Notes: generated from the letters alone by a model not told the origin. A stretch of 36,979 nt of DNA from CAKRJP01 sp963589425 (GCA_963589425.1 CAVAKZ010000028.1:1-36979), one strand, 5' to 3'; counted from the first letter of the stretch, positions 8,667 to 18,286 are shown. A program made the numbers and translations.

Positions 8667-10322
8667 ATGACAAAAAATAAGGATAAGAATTTTTTGGTAC
8701 AAGGTTCCATTCTTGCTATTGCTGGGGTAGTAACAAAAGTCATTGGGTTGATTTATCGTATCCCTTTAAATAATATTGCTGGCAATGAGGGAATGGGCTA
8801 CTATAGTGCCGCCTTTTCGATTTATACGGTAGCTCTTATGCTTACCTCCTATAGTTTGCCCTTGGCGGTGTCCAAGCTTGTATCGGAACGTATTGGAAAA
8901 GGCCAATACAAGAATGCCTATAAGGTATTTCGTGAAGCACTGGCATTTGCCCTGGTAGCAGGTGGTTTTGTTTCGTTGTTAATTTTTTTTGGAGCTGATT
9001 TTATAGCTAGTACGCTTTTAAGTATGGACATGTGTGCCTACTCCCTTCGAGTGCTGGCTCCCTGTATTCTGATTGTGGCGCTGCTTGGTGTTTTTCGCGG
9101 ATTCTTTCAGGGAACAGGCTCCATGGTACCTACAGCAATTTCACAGATCCTGGAGCAGATTGTCAATGCCATTGCCTCAGTAGCAGGAGCTTATATGCTT
9201 CTCCAAGCTGGTAAAAATGTAGCAAAGAAAATGCATGATGACTCCTATTCTTATTCTTATGCTGCAGCAGGAGGAACAATTGGTACCGTAGCCGGTGCCT
9301 TCTTTGCCTTATTGCTGCTTTTGGCAATTTTCTTTGCTTACAAAAAAATCTTTAAGAAGCAAATGCGAAAAGATCGCACTAAGGAAGATGAACGCTATGG
9401 CATGATCTTAAAGATTTTAATTGCAACTATTATACCGGTAATTTTAAGTGCAACGGTTTATAACATCAGTGATCTTTTGGATACAGCGATTTTCAATAAG
9501 ATCATGGTCTTCCAAGGCTATGAAAAAGCAGAATATGCCAGCCTTTTGGGAATGTTTAGCGGTAAGTTTACCACACTTATTAACGTGCCAACATCGGTGG
9601 CTAGTGCCCTGGCTTCTTCCTTGATCCCGGCCTTAGTAATGACGGCTCAAAGCGGCAGCAGAAAGCAGATTCATGGAAAAATTTTCACTGTGGTCCGTTT
9701 TACTATGTTGATTTCTATTCCTTGTGCTGTGGGATTTTTTGTCCTTGCCAAGCCTATATTGGACGTTCTTTTTACAAGGGATAATGTAGAAGCTGCATGG
9801 ATGCTGCAATTGGGAGCTATCTCTGTAGTGTTTTTCAGCTTGTCTACTGTAACAACTGCAGTAATTCAAGGCTTAGATGACATGATAACTCCTGTGAAAA
9901 ATTCTGCTATCTCACTAGTAGTACATGTAATTGCCCTGGTGCTTATGATGGTGGTATTCCAATGGAATATCTATGCAGTAGTTATGAGCAAAACAGTTTT
10001 TGCCTTAGTAAATACTATTTTAAATGACCATAGCTTGAGAATGCAGGTAGGCTATGTACAGGAGACAAGACGAACCTTTTTATTACCTGCCATTGCCTCT
10101 GCCATAATGGGGCTGATAGCCGTAGTGGTTCATGTGATCTTCCAGCTTTTTACCGGAGAGACTATTGCAACATTAGTGGCCATTGTAGCGGCTGTGATCG
10201 CCTATGTCCTTAGTTTGTTTTTAATCGGAGGAATCACAGAGGCAGATCTTCGTGAGATGCCAAAGGGAGCCCTTATTATTTCTATTTGTAAGAAATTACA
10301 TTTAATTCAAGGAGAATATTAA
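8667..10322 (+). CDS. SpoVB/MurJ-type polysaccharide flippase (MOP superfamily)
   Basis: A 551-residue multi-pass membrane protein, about 14 predicted helices, of the MATE/MOP superfamily. The N-terminus (GSILAIAGVVTKVIGLIYRIPL) and SLPLAVSKLVSERI are typical of the Firmicute stage V sporulation protein B / YtgP group. Some members of that group flip lipid II across the membrane. The likely substrate is a lipid-linked wall or polysaccharide precursor. The alternative is a sporulation-specific role, which cannot be decided here. The ggag site is about 11 bases before ATG 8667, and the pyridoxamine kinase gene follows after 2 bases. Confidence 0.88.
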   Translation: MTKNKDKNFLVQGSILAIAGVVTKVIGLIYRIPLNNIAGNEGMGYYSAAFSIYTVALMLTSYSLPLAVSKLVSERIGKGQYKNAYKVFREALAFALVAGGFVSLLIFFGADFIASTLLSMDMCAYSLRVLAPCILIVALLGVFRGFFQGTGSMVPTAISQILEQIVNAIASVAGAYMLLQAGKNVAKKMHDDSYSYSYAAAGGTIGTVAGAFFALLLLLAIFFAYKKIFKKQMRKDRTKEDERYGMILKILIATIIPVILSATVYNISDLLDTAIFNKIMVFQGYEKAEYASLLGMFSGKFTTLINVPTSVASALASSLIPALVMTAQSGSRKQIHGKIFTVVRFTMLISIPCAVGFFVLAKPILDVLFTRDNVEAAWMLQLGAISVVFFSLSTVTTAVIQGLDDMITPVKNSAISLVVHVIALVLMMVVFQWNIYAVVMSKTVFALVNTILNDHSLRMQVGYVQETRRTFLLPAIASAIMGLIAVVVHVIFQLFTGETIATLVAIVAAVIAYVLSLFLIGGITEADLREMPKGALIISICKKLHLIQGEY

Positions 10323-10324
10323 TC

Positions 10325-11143
10325 ATGAGACCAGTAAAAAAAGTGGCTTTGATTCATGATATCTGCAGTATAGGAAAGGCTTCTTTAACGAATATGATGC
10401 CGATTTTAGGGAAGATGGGCGTGGAGTCTTGTCCCATTCCGACTATGCTTTTGTCCACCCATACCGGAGGATATGGCGATCCTGCAGTTCATCGAATCCC
10501 GGGGCAATACTTAAGAGAGACTGCTGACCATTATAAGGAGCAGGGAATCGATTTTGACCTGCTTTTTGTAGGTTATGTAGGATGCAAAGAACTTCTTGAA
10601 GATGTTATTTATTTTATAGAATCATTTCCGGAGACCAAGGTAGTGGTAGATCCTATTATGGGAGACCAGGGGAAATTATATTCCCTGTTTTCTGAGGACT
10701 ACCCGGAGGCCCTTATAAAGCTTTTGCCTTATGCAGATGTGCTCTTGCCTAATTTGACAGAAGCCTATTTTCTGGCAAAAGAAGAATACAAGCTTCCCAC
10801 AGATCACAGACAGATCCTTCCTATCTGCGAAAGGCTTACCAAATTAGGCGCAAAAAACCTTATTATCACCAGTGTGCCTAAGGATGACTGCAACAAGGGC
10901 ATGATCCTATATGAAAACCATGCTTTCCTTTATATTGGAAACGGGGAAGAGCAGGGGGAATACCATGGGGCTGGAGATGCCTTTGACGGTATGTTTATTG
11001 CAAAATATGTTCAAGGATATTCACTTTTGGAAAGTGTTCAGGCAGCTCATGCCTTTGTGTGTGCCTGTATTCGGGAAAGCGAAAAATATGACTATCCGGA
11101 GCGAGAAGGACTTTTGATTGAAACTACATTGAATAAACTCTAA
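10325..11143 (+). CDS. pdxY: Pyridoxamine/pyridoxal kinase
   Basis: A PfkB/ribokinase-fold kinase of 272 residues that phosphorylates B6 vitamers for PLP salvage. The N-terminal IHDICSIGKASLTNMMPILG matches the pyridoxal kinase family (SxGxxSL near the substrate site). VVDPIMGDQGKLY and LLPNLTEAYFL are also characteristic. The catalytic motif is GAGDAFDGMF with the general-base Asp. It is two bases downstream of the flippase gene. PLP enzymes occur later in the window (methionine gamma-lyase family protein, YggS). Confidence 0.9.
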   Translation: MRPVKKVALIHDICSIGKASLTNMMPILGKMGVESCPIPTMLLSTHTGGYGDPAVHRIPGQYLRETADHYKEQGIDFDLLFVGYVGCKELLEDVIYFIESFPETKVVVDPIMGDQGKLYSLFSEDYPEALIKLLPYADVLLPNLTEAYFLAKEEYKLPTDHRQILPICERLTKLGAKNLIITSVPKDDCNKGMILYENHAFLYIGNGEEQGEYHGAGDAFDGMFIAKYVQGYSLLESVQAAHAFVCACIRESEKYDYPEREGLLIETTLNKL

Positions 11144-11161
11144 CTAATAGGGGAGAAAAAG

Positions 11162-11392
11162 ATGAACGATCAGAAAATTAACAGAATCAATGAGCTTTAC
11201 CGTAAGTCGAAGACTTGTGGACTTACGGAAGAAGAGCTTAAAGAACAGCAGATCCTTAGAAAAGAATATATTGAGTCAGTTAGAAGAAATCTCAGAGGTC
11301 AATTAGATAACATTGACGTACAGGAAAAGGATGGTTCTATTACCAATCTTGGAGAAAAGTATGGAGAGAATCTTAAAGAAACAGGTAATTAG
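11162..11392 (+). CDS. DUF896 (YnzC-family) small cytosolic protein
   Basis: A 76-residue, charged, helical protein with the DUF896 pattern: INRINELYRKSKTCGLTEEE, then EQQILRKEYIESVRRNLRGQL. The family is widespread in Firmicutes and its role is not established. Its 3' end overlaps the next gene by 32 bases, so the two are probably translated in a coupled way. A gggag site lies upstream of ATG 11162. Confidence 0.88.
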   Translation: MNDQKINRINELYRKSKTCGLTEEELKEQQILRKEYIESVRRNLRGQLDNIDVQEKDGSITNLGEKYGENLKETGN

Positions 11393-11933
11393 AAAACAGG
11401 TCTACACCCTGCGAAAAGCTATGACAAAGGAAGATTGGGAAGCTAAAACCAAGACCATTGTAGAATCCTTACAGCAGATGCCGACCTATAAAACTGCAAA
11501 ATCCATCTACGCTTATGTGGATTACAAGAATGAGGTGGGAACAAGGGAGATTATCCGGAAGGCCTGGAAGGCTGGGAAAAAAGTATATGTTCCCAAAGTC
11601 CTGGGAAAGGACATGGAGTTCTTTGAGATAAATACTTTTGAAGATCTTAAACCCGGTTGTAAGGGAATTTTGGAACCTAAGGAAGACCTGGAAAAAATGG
11701 CTTTTGGAGGAGATGGACTTATGATTCTTCCCGGAGTTGCCTTTGATAAAGACTGTCACCGCATAGGCTATGGTGGTGGTTTTTATGATCGATATTTGGC
11801 AGCCCACCCAAAGCTTAAAAAAGTAGCCCTTGCATTTTCCTTTCAAATATTTGAGGAAATATGCTGGGAGGAATTTGATATTTCTCCTGAGATGATTATA
11901 ACGGAGGATAATATTTATGGAAAACCTGCCTAA
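11361..11933 (+). CDS. 5-formyltetrahydrofolate cyclo-ligase
   Basis: This enzyme converts 5-formyl-THF to 5,10-methenyl-THF with ATP. The start at ATG 11361 gives 190 residues, a normal family length, with ggag 6 bases upstream. The frame is open further upstream to 11313, but that extension would only read through the DUF896 gene. Family motifs are the N-terminal KQVIRKQVYTLRKAM, the central DGLMILPGVAFDKDCHRIGYGGGFYDRYL and the ALAFSFQIFEE stretch. Both ends overlap neighbours: 32 bases with the DUF896 gene and 17 bases with the DUF4250 gene. Confidence 0.92.
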   Translation: MERILKKQVIRKQVYTLRKAMTKEDWEAKTKTIVESLQQMPTYKTAKSIYAYVDYKNEVGTREIIRKAWKAGKKVYVPKVLGKDMEFFEINTFEDLKPGCKGILEPKEDLEKMAFGGDGLMILPGVAFDKDCHRIGYGGGFYDRYLAAHPKLKKVALAFSFQIFEEICWEEFDISPEMIITEDNIYGKPA

Positions 11934-12096
11934 AGACCCTGTCTTACTTTTAAGTGTTATAAATATGAAGCTGCGGGATTTTTATGGATCTCTAGACGAC
12001 TTGTGTGAAGATTTACAGGTTGATAAGACTTGGATCCTAGAAACTTTGAAAGGAATCGATTATGAATATGATGAAAAACAGCATCAATTTATCTGA
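11917..12096 (+). CDS. DUF4250 small protein (short overlapping gene)
   Basis: A 59-residue protein that begins MENLPKDPVLLLSVINMKLR and ends DYEYDEKQHQFI. It matches my memory of the Lachnospiraceae-type DUF4250 family; the function is unknown. The predicted fold is small and helical, somewhat like a winged-helix or anti-sigma fragment, but that is a guess. ATG 11917 has an ideal ggagg site 9 bases upstream inside the cyclo-ligase gene. The gene starts 17 bases before the cyclo-ligase stop and runs 35 bases into miaB. It fills what would otherwise be an empty 128-base gap. Confidence 0.85.
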   Translation: MENLPKDPVLLLSVINMKLRDFYGSLDDLCEDLQVDKTWILETLKGIDYEYDEKQHQFI

Positions 12097-13510
12097 AGTA
12101 GCTCCGCTTACAGAGCCACAACGTCAGTATTATTTTATAGAAAAAGCAAAGAGATATATTAAAGAAGAAGCGGAGGAACTTGGGCGTCCTCTGACTTTTT
12201 GCGTCACCACCTTTGGCTGTCAGATGAATGCCAGAGACTCTGAAAAACTTCGGGGGATTTTAAAAGAGATCGGTTATGTGGAAGCAGAAGAAGATCAGGC
12301 AGATTTTATTATCTTTAATACATGTACTGTCAGAGAAAATGCCAATACCAGAGTCTATGGAAGACTGGGGCAATTAAAGCCGAAAAAGAAGAAAAATCCC
12401 CACATGAAAATCGGGCTTTGCGGCTGTATGATGCAGGAGCCGGAGGTGGTAGCAAAATTACAGAAAAGCTATCGCTATATCGATTTAATTTTCGGAACCC
12501 ACAATATTTATAAATTTGCAGAGCTTATTGTAACCAGATATGAATCCAGCGACATGGTTATTGATATATGGAAGGACACAGATAAAATTGTAGAAGATCT
12601 GCCTGTGGATCGTAAGTATTCATTTAAGTCAGGAATTAATATTATGTTTGGTTGCAACAATTTCTGCACCTACTGTATTGTCCCTTATGTGCGAGGACGG
12701 GAGCGAAGTCGTGATCCTAAGGACATTATCAGGGAAATTGAGAACCTGGTGGCTGATGGTGTTGTAGAGATTATGCTCTTGGGACAAAATGTAAATTCCT
12801 ATGGCAAGAACTTAGAAGAGCCTATGACCTTTGCCCAGTTGCTGCAGGAGATTGAGAAAATAGAAGGTCTGAAACGAATTCGGTTTATGACCTCCCATCC
12901 CAAGGACCTGTCGGATGAGCTTATTGATGTTATGGCAGCATCAAAAAAAATCTGCAGACATTTACACCTTCCTATGCAATCCGGAAGCAGCCGCATGTTA
13001 AAGCTTATGAACCGGAGATACACAAAAGAGCAATATTTAGACTTAGCTCTTAAGATTAAAGATAGAATTCCGGATATATCTCTAACTACAGATATAATCG
13101 TAGGCTTTCCGGGAGAAACTGAGGAAGATTTTGAAGAAACTCTGGATGTGGTACGCAAGGTGCGTTACGACAGTGCCTTTACCTTTATTTATTCCAAGAG
13201 AACCGGAACACCGGCAGCAACAATGGAAGATCAAATTCCTGAGGATGTGGTAAAGGATCGTTTCAATCGCCTTTTAAAGGAAGTGCAGACCATTGCAGGG
13301 GAAGTTTGTTCAGTTCACCAGGGAAAGACCGTAGAAGTATTAGTGGAGACAGTAAGTGATCATGATCCTTCTATGGTAAGTGGACGAATGAGCAACAATC
13401 TCTTGGTACATTTCAAAGGAGACCAGAGTATGATCGGATCTTTTGCAAGGGTCAAATTAACAGAATGCAAAGGTTTCTATTATTTAGGAGAGCTCCTTAT
13501 AGAAGAATAA
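12062..13510 (+). CDS. miaB: tRNA-2-methylthio-N6-dimethylallyladenosine synthase MiaB
   Basis: A radical SAM methylthiotransferase that adds the 2-methylthio group to i6A37 of tRNAs. The 482 residues show the N-terminal UPF0004 domain with its three cluster cysteines (TFGCQMNARDSE, FNTCTVRENA, GLCGCMMQ). The radical SAM motif CNNFCTYC has C198, C202 and C205. A C-terminal TRAM domain follows. The start ATG 12062 has aaagga 7 bases upstream and lies inside the DUF4250 gene. MiaA, which makes the substrate i6A, is encoded three genes downstream. MutS and MutL between them form the block common in Clostridia. Confidence 0.96.
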   Translation: MNMMKNSINLSEVAPLTEPQRQYYFIEKAKRYIKEEAEELGRPLTFCVTTFGCQMNARDSEKLRGILKEIGYVEAEEDQADFIIFNTCTVRENANTRVYGRLGQLKPKKKKNPHMKIGLCGCMMQEPEVVAKLQKSYRYIDLIFGTHNIYKFAELIVTRYESSDMVIDIWKDTDKIVEDLPVDRKYSFKSGINIMFGCNNFCTYCIVPYVRGRERSRDPKDIIREIENLVADGVVEIMLLGQNVNSYGKNLEEPMTFAQLLQEIEKIEGLKRIRFMTSHPKDLSDELIDVMAASKKICRHLHLPMQSGSSRMLKLMNRRYTKEQYLDLALKIKDRIPDISLTTDIIVGFPGETEEDFEETLDVVRKVRYDSAFTFIYSKRTGTPAATMEDQIPEDVVKDRFNRLLKEVQTIAGEVCSVHQGKTVEVLVETVSDHDPSMVSGRMSNNLLVHFKGDQSMIGSFARVKLTECKGFYYLGELLIEE

Positions 13511-13527
13511 ATTTGGAGGTTTACAAA

Positions 13528-16191
13528 GTGGCTGAATTAACACCCATGATGCAGCAATATATGCAGACAAAAAAGGAATACAAGGACTGTATTTTGTTTT
13601 ATCGATTGGGAGATTTTTATGAGATGTTCTTTGATGATGCAATAACAGCGTCAAAAGAACTGGAACTTACATTAACCGGAAAAAGTTGTGGACTTGAGGA
13701 ACGCGCACCTATGTGTGGCGTTCCTTATCATGCTGTAGACGGATATTTAAATCGCTTGGTTTCTAAAGGCTATAAGGTAGCAATCTGCGAGCAGGTGGAA
13801 GATCCAGCCACTGCAAAGGGAATTGTAAAACGGGAAGTGGTCCGAATTGCTACTCCGGGAACTAACCTGGATATGTCATACCTAGATGAAACGAAAAATA
13901 ATTTCATTATGTGTGTCGTATATTCCGAAGATCATTTTGGCATGTCTGTGGCGGATGTTACAACCGGAGAATTTTTTGTGACAGAAGTTTCCGACAGCCA
14001 GAAACTCTTTGATGAAATCTATAAATATATGCCTTCGGAGTTAATCTGCAACGAGGCCTTTTATATGTGTGGCATTGATCTGGAACTTTTAAAGGACAAG
14101 TTGGGAATCGTGATATATTCTCAGGATGCCTGGTACTTTGATGAAGAAATCTGTGAAAATACCTTAAAAGACCATTTTCATGTAAAAGCCTTGGAGGGTT
14201 TGGGAATTAAGGACTATGACTGTGGCACCATAGCGGCAGGTTCCCTTCTTCGCTATTTAATCGAAACCCAGAAAAGAGACTTATCCCATATTACATCCCT
14301 TACGGTATATAGCTCAGGCAAATATATGCTTCTTGACAGTTCCAGCAGAAGGAACCTGGAGCTTTGCGAAACCTTAAGAGATAAACAAAAGCGGGGCTCT
14401 CTTCTGTGGGTATTAGATAAGACAAAAACAGCCATGGGAGCCAGAACACTCAGAAAATTTATTGAGCAGCCTTTAATTGATAAGGAATCTATTTTAAGGC
14501 GTTTAGATGGAGTGGAGGAGCTTGTAAATGCTGCCATATCCCGAGAAGAGATGAGGGAATATTTGTCCTCTGTTTATGATTTGGAGCGGTTGGTTTGTAA
14601 ATTCACCTATCAATCTGCTAACCCCAGAGACTTAATCGCCTTTTGCTCATCCCTATCTATGCTTCCATCCATTAAGTATATTTTAGGGGAAATGCAGGCT
14701 ACTCTTTTAAAAGAATTATATGAAAATCTAGACCCCATGGAAGATCTGTGTAAACTAGTCCAGGAGGCCATTATTGAGGATCCGCCCCTTGCCATGAAGG
14801 AAGGAGGCATTATAAAAAGTGGCTATAATGAAGAAGTTGACCGCCTAAGAAATGCCAAAACCCAGGGGAAAGAATGGCTTGCCCGGCTAGAAACCAAGGA
14901 ACGGGAGCAGACAGGAATTAAAAATCTTAGGATTAAATATAATAAAGTCTTTGGCTATTACCTGGAAGTTACCAACTCCTATAAAGATCTGGTGCCAGAC
15001 TACTATACCAGAAAGCAGACCTTAGCCAACGCAGAGCGCTATATTACTCCGGAATTAAAAGAATTAGAGGATACTATTTTAGGAGCAGAAGATAAGCTCT
15101 ATGCCCTGGAGTATCAGCTTTATACAGAAGTAAGAGATGCCATTGCAGGGGAAACTTCAAGAATTCAAAAAACAGCCAAGGCGGTGGCCTATATTGACGC
15201 ATTGGCCTCTTTGGCAGTGGTAGCAGAAAGAAATCATTATGTGCGGCCAAAGATTAACCAGCGGGGAACCATTGACATCCGGGATGGCAGACATCCTGTG
15301 GTAGAAAAAATGATTTCTAACGACATGTTTATTGCAAATGACACTTATCTAAATGACAAAAGAGATCGTATTGCAGTTATTACAGGCCCTAATATGGCAG
15401 GTAAGTCTACCTATATGCGGCAGACTGCCCTGATCGTTCTCATGGCTCAGATTGGGTCTTTTGTTCCGGCCACAAAGGCAAATATTGGACTGGTAGATCG
15501 AATTTTCACCAGGGTGGGAGCCTCCGATGACCTGGCTAGCGGTCAGAGTACCTTTATGGTGGAAATGACGGAAATAGCCAATATTTTAAGAAATGCTACT
15601 AGCAAGAGTCTCCTGATCCTGGATGAGATTGGACGGGGAACAAGTACCTTTGACGGTTTAAGTATTGCCTGGGCGGTTATCGAATATATAAGCAATAGCA
15701 AGCTTCTTGGGGCCAAGACCTTATTTGCCACCCATTACCATGAGCTTACCGAATTGGAAGGTAAGATTGAAAATGTCAATAATTACTGTATCGCAGTAAA
15801 AGAAAAGGGCGACGATATTATTTTCCTTCGAAAGATTGTAAAAGGCGGGGCTGATAAAAGCTACGGAATCCAGGTGGCAAAGCTTGCCGGCGTTCCGGAA
15901 ATTGTTACCAATCGGGCCAAAGAGATCGTAGAAGAATTGGTTGAAGCAGACGTTACTACCAGAATTAAGGATATTGCTTCTAAGGGCTTAGAGCCGGCAA
16001 GAAAAAGCGGCAGTAAGGGAAAACCAAAACATTATGATGATGTAGATCTGGCACAGATGTCTCTCTTTGATACAGTAAAGGATGATGACATTTTACAAGA
16101 ATTACGGGATTTGGATGTCAGTAATATGACACCAATCGACGCATTGAACACCTTATATCAATTCCAAAACAAGTTAAAGAACAGGTGGTAA
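13528..16191 (+). CDS. mutS: DNA mismatch repair protein MutS
   Basis: The mismatch-recognition ATPase, 887 residues from a GTG start at 13528. That start gives the family N-terminus (V)AELTPMMQQYMQTKKEY and has ggagg 8 bases upstream. A longer reading from 13465 would run through the end of miaB and is unlikely. The mismatch-wedging motif GDFYEMF is near residue 31. The Walker A GPNMAGKST starts at residue 620. The LILDEIGRGTSTFDG and ATHYHELTEL motifs follow. The C-terminus keeps a DLAQMSLF element, which resembles the QxxLF clamp-binding motif. Confidence 0.96.
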   Translation: MAELTPMMQQYMQTKKEYKDCILFYRLGDFYEMFFDDAITASKELELTLTGKSCGLEERAPMCGVPYHAVDGYLNRLVSKGYKVAICEQVEDPATAKGIVKREVVRIATPGTNLDMSYLDETKNNFIMCVVYSEDHFGMSVADVTTGEFFVTEVSDSQKLFDEIYKYMPSELICNEAFYMCGIDLELLKDKLGIVIYSQDAWYFDEEICENTLKDHFHVKALEGLGIKDYDCGTIAAGSLLRYLIETQKRDLSHITSLTVYSSGKYMLLDSSSRRNLELCETLRDKQKRGSLLWVLDKTKTAMGARTLRKFIEQPLIDKESILRRLDGVEELVNAAISREEMREYLSSVYDLERLVCKFTYQSANPRDLIAFCSSLSMLPSIKYILGEMQATLLKELYENLDPMEDLCKLVQEAIIEDPPLAMKEGGIIKSGYNEEVDRLRNAKTQGKEWLARLETKEREQTGIKNLRIKYNKVFGYYLEVTNSYKDLVPDYYTRKQTLANAERYITPELKELEDTILGAEDKLYALEYQLYTEVRDAIAGETSRIQKTAKAVAYIDALASLAVVAERNHYVRPKINQRGTIDIRDGRHPVVEKMISNDMFIANDTYLNDKRDRIAVITGPNMAGKSTYMRQTALIVLMAQIGSFVPATKANIGLVDRIFTRVGASDDLASGQSTFMVEMTEIANILRNATSKSLLILDEIGRGTSTFDGLSIAWAVIEYISNSKLLGAKTLFATHYHELTELEGKIENVNNYCIAVKEKGDDIIFLRKIVKGGADKSYGIQVAKLAGVPEIVTNRAKEIVEELVEADVTTRIKDIASKGLEPARKSGSKGKPKHYDDVDLAQMSLFDTVKDDDILQELRDLDVSNMTPIDALNTLYQFQNKLKNRW

Positions 16192-16198
16192 ATCATTT

Positions 16199-18286
16199 AT
16201 GGGAAAGATACAGTTATTAGATACTGTTACAATTGATAAAATCGCTGCAGGAGAGGTAATTGAACGTCCGGCTTCTGTAATTAAAGAATTAGTGGAAAAT
16301 GCCATTGATGCAGGGGCCACTGCCATTACTGTTGAAATCGAGGAGGGAGGAATCTCCTATATGAGAATCACAGATAATGGTTCAGGTATTGCACCGGAGG
16401 ATATCCGAAATGCCTTCCTTAGGCATTCTACCAGCAAGATCAGGCAGGTGGAGGATCTTTCCCATATTCACTCCTTGGGCTTTCGCGGAGAGGCTTTGTC
16501 CAGTATTTCTGCAGTTTCTCAGGTGGAATTACTTACAAAAACTAAGGAAGCAGATTTTGGTATGCGTTACTGTATCCATGGAGGAAAGGAAGTATGCCTT
16601 GAGGAGGCTGGCGTTAAGGATGGAACAACTTTTATTATCCGGCAGCTTTTTTACAATACCCCTGCCAGGAGAAAGTTTTTAAAAACTCCTATGACAGAAG
16701 CAAGTCATGTGGGGGATTTTATTACAAGATTAGCCCTGTCTCAGCCTGGAATTTCCTTTCGATTTGTAAACAATGGACAGACAAAATTACAAACCTCAGG
16801 GAATAACCGATTAAAAGACGTGATCTATCAGGTGTATGGTCGGGAGATCACTTCCAATCTGCTCCCGGCAAGCTTAAAAAAAGAGGGCCTTAGCATAGAG
16901 GGATATATTGGCAAACCCATTATTTCCCGAGGAAATCGTAATTTTGAAAATTATTTTATTAATGGCAGATACATTCGAAATAACATCATCGCCAAGGCCA
17001 TTGAAGATGGCTATAAGGACTACAGTATGCAGCACAAGTACCCCTTCTGTGTCCTGTTAATGGAAGTGGACGGGGAGGATGTAGATGTAAATGTACATCC
17101 GGCAAAAATGGAGATGCGATTTCATCATCAACAGGATATTTATAATAGTCTTTATCAAATGATCTGTCATGTTCTGAGAGAACCGGAGTTAATTCCCCAG
17201 GTAGAGCTTGATAGGCCTCTTACAAAAACTGCCAAGACCCTTGTAAGGCCGGCAGAGGTTTCCAGGACACCGGCAGCACCTGTGGAACTTCCGGCAAAGT
17301 CTGTAGCAGCAGAACCGGCAAGGCCTGTGGAGCTTCCAGCAAAGTCTATAGCAGCAGAACCGGCAAAGCCCCTGGAGCCGGCAGCAAGGTCTGTAGCAGC
17401 AGAAGCGGCAAAGCCTGTGGAGATTCCTACAAAATTTGTAGAGGTTCCAGTAAAGGAAGATGATAAATCTGTAAGTAAGATCCAGGAAGAGAAAACATCA
17501 TATATGAAATCTGGGAATTTCCCTTCGTCTGAGCCGGAGGATAAGCTTCAGTATTTCATGGAAAAGATGAAACAGAGAGTCTACGAAAAGCATGCTCGGG
17601 AAAAAGAGACAAAAGCTGTATCTCCACCAGAAATCCCGGTGGAGACTAGTCCAACAGGTGAACAATTAAACCTCTTTGAGGAGCGGCTGATTTCAAAAAA
17701 GGCCATGAAAGAATATAAGATTATCGGACAAGCCTTTGATACTTATTGGCTTGTGGAATTTAAAGACAATCTTTATATTATTGATCAGCATGCTGCCCAT
17801 GAGCGAGTTCTATATGAGCGAACCCTAAAGAGCATGAAGACTAGAGAGTATACTTCTCAGATGATCTCACCTCCGATTATTTTAAATCTGTCCATGCAGG
17901 AGGCTGAACTTTTAAAGACATACATGGATCAATTTACCAAAATTGGATTTGAATTTGAAGAATTTGGAGAGGATTCCTATGCAGTAAGAGCTGTACCGGA
18001 TAATTTGTTTAGTATTGCAAAAAAAGACCTTCTGATGCAAATGTTGGATAATCTATCTTCGGATGTGGCGCGAAACGCAACTCCTGACCTTATTGATGAG
18101 AAGATCGCTTCTATGTCTTGCAAGGCAGCCGTTAAGGGGAATATGAGACTTTCCATAGAGGAAATAGACACACTGATTGGAGAGTTGCTTGAGCTAGACA
18201 ACCCTTATCATTGCCCCCACGGACGCCCTACCATTATTGCTATGAGTAAGAGAGAACTGGAAAGGAAATTTAAGAGGATTGTGTAA
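16199..18286 (+). CDS. mutL: DNA mismatch repair endonuclease MutL
   Basis: A GHKL ATPase of 695 residues that links MutS to strand incision. N-terminal motifs are IAAGEVIERPASVIKELVEN, DNGSGI and GFRGEAL. A long, low-complexity linker (about 340-480) contains a 15-residue tandem repeat. The C-terminal domain has DQHAAHERVLYE from D529, the metal-binding signature of nicking MutL proteins, plus SCKAAVKG and CPHGRPT. Cells with this kind of MutL normally lack MutH. A weak aggtgg site precedes ATG 16199, and miaA begins right after the stop. Confidence 0.95.
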   Translation: MGKIQLLDTVTIDKIAAGEVIERPASVIKELVENAIDAGATAITVEIEEGGISYMRITDNGSGIAPEDIRNAFLRHSTSKIRQVEDLSHIHSLGFRGEALSSISAVSQVELLTKTKEADFGMRYCIHGGKEVCLEEAGVKDGTTFIIRQLFYNTPARRKFLKTPMTEASHVGDFITRLALSQPGISFRFVNNGQTKLQTSGNNRLKDVIYQVYGREITSNLLPASLKKEGLSIEGYIGKPIISRGNRNFENYFINGRYIRNNIIAKAIEDGYKDYSMQHKYPFCVLLMEVDGEDVDVNVHPAKMEMRFHHQQDIYNSLYQMICHVLREPELIPQVELDRPLTKTAKTLVRPAEVSRTPAAPVELPAKSVAAEPARPVELPAKSIAAEPAKPLEPAARSVAAEAAKPVEIPTKFVEVPVKEDDKSVSKIQEEKTSYMKSGNFPSSEPEDKLQYFMEKMKQRVYEKHAREKETKAVSPPEIPVETSPTGEQLNLFEERLISKKAMKEYKIIGQAFDTYWLVEFKDNLYIIDQHAAHERVLYERTLKSMKTREYTSQMISPPIILNLSMQEAELLKTYMDQFTKIGFEFEEFGEDSYAVRAVPDNLFSIAKKDLLMQMLDNLSSDVARNATPDLIDEKIASMSCKAAVKGNMRLSIEEIDTLIGELLELDNPYHCPHGRPTIIAMSKRELERKFKRIV
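17279..17445 (+). repeat. 45-base tandem repeat inside mutL
   Basis: Three full 45-base units (17279-17323, 17324-17368, 17369-17413) and a degenerate partial fourth unit, in frame with mutL. They encode PVELPAKSVAAEPAR-like 15-mers in the linker between the ATPase and endonuclease domains. Units 1 and 2 are nearly identical at DNA level (about four mismatches); unit 3 is more diverged. Confidence 0.85.

Noticed and set aside
11313..11360. Longer N-terminus for the 5-formyl-THF cyclo-ligase starting at 11313
   Set aside because: It would read through the DUF896 gene with no suitable ribosome-binding site. ATG 11361 has ggag 6 bases upstream and gives the family length.
13465..13527. Longer MutS N-terminus starting inside miaB
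   Set aside because: GTG 13528 has a good ggagg site and gives the usual MutS start. The extra 21 residues are miaB read in another frame.
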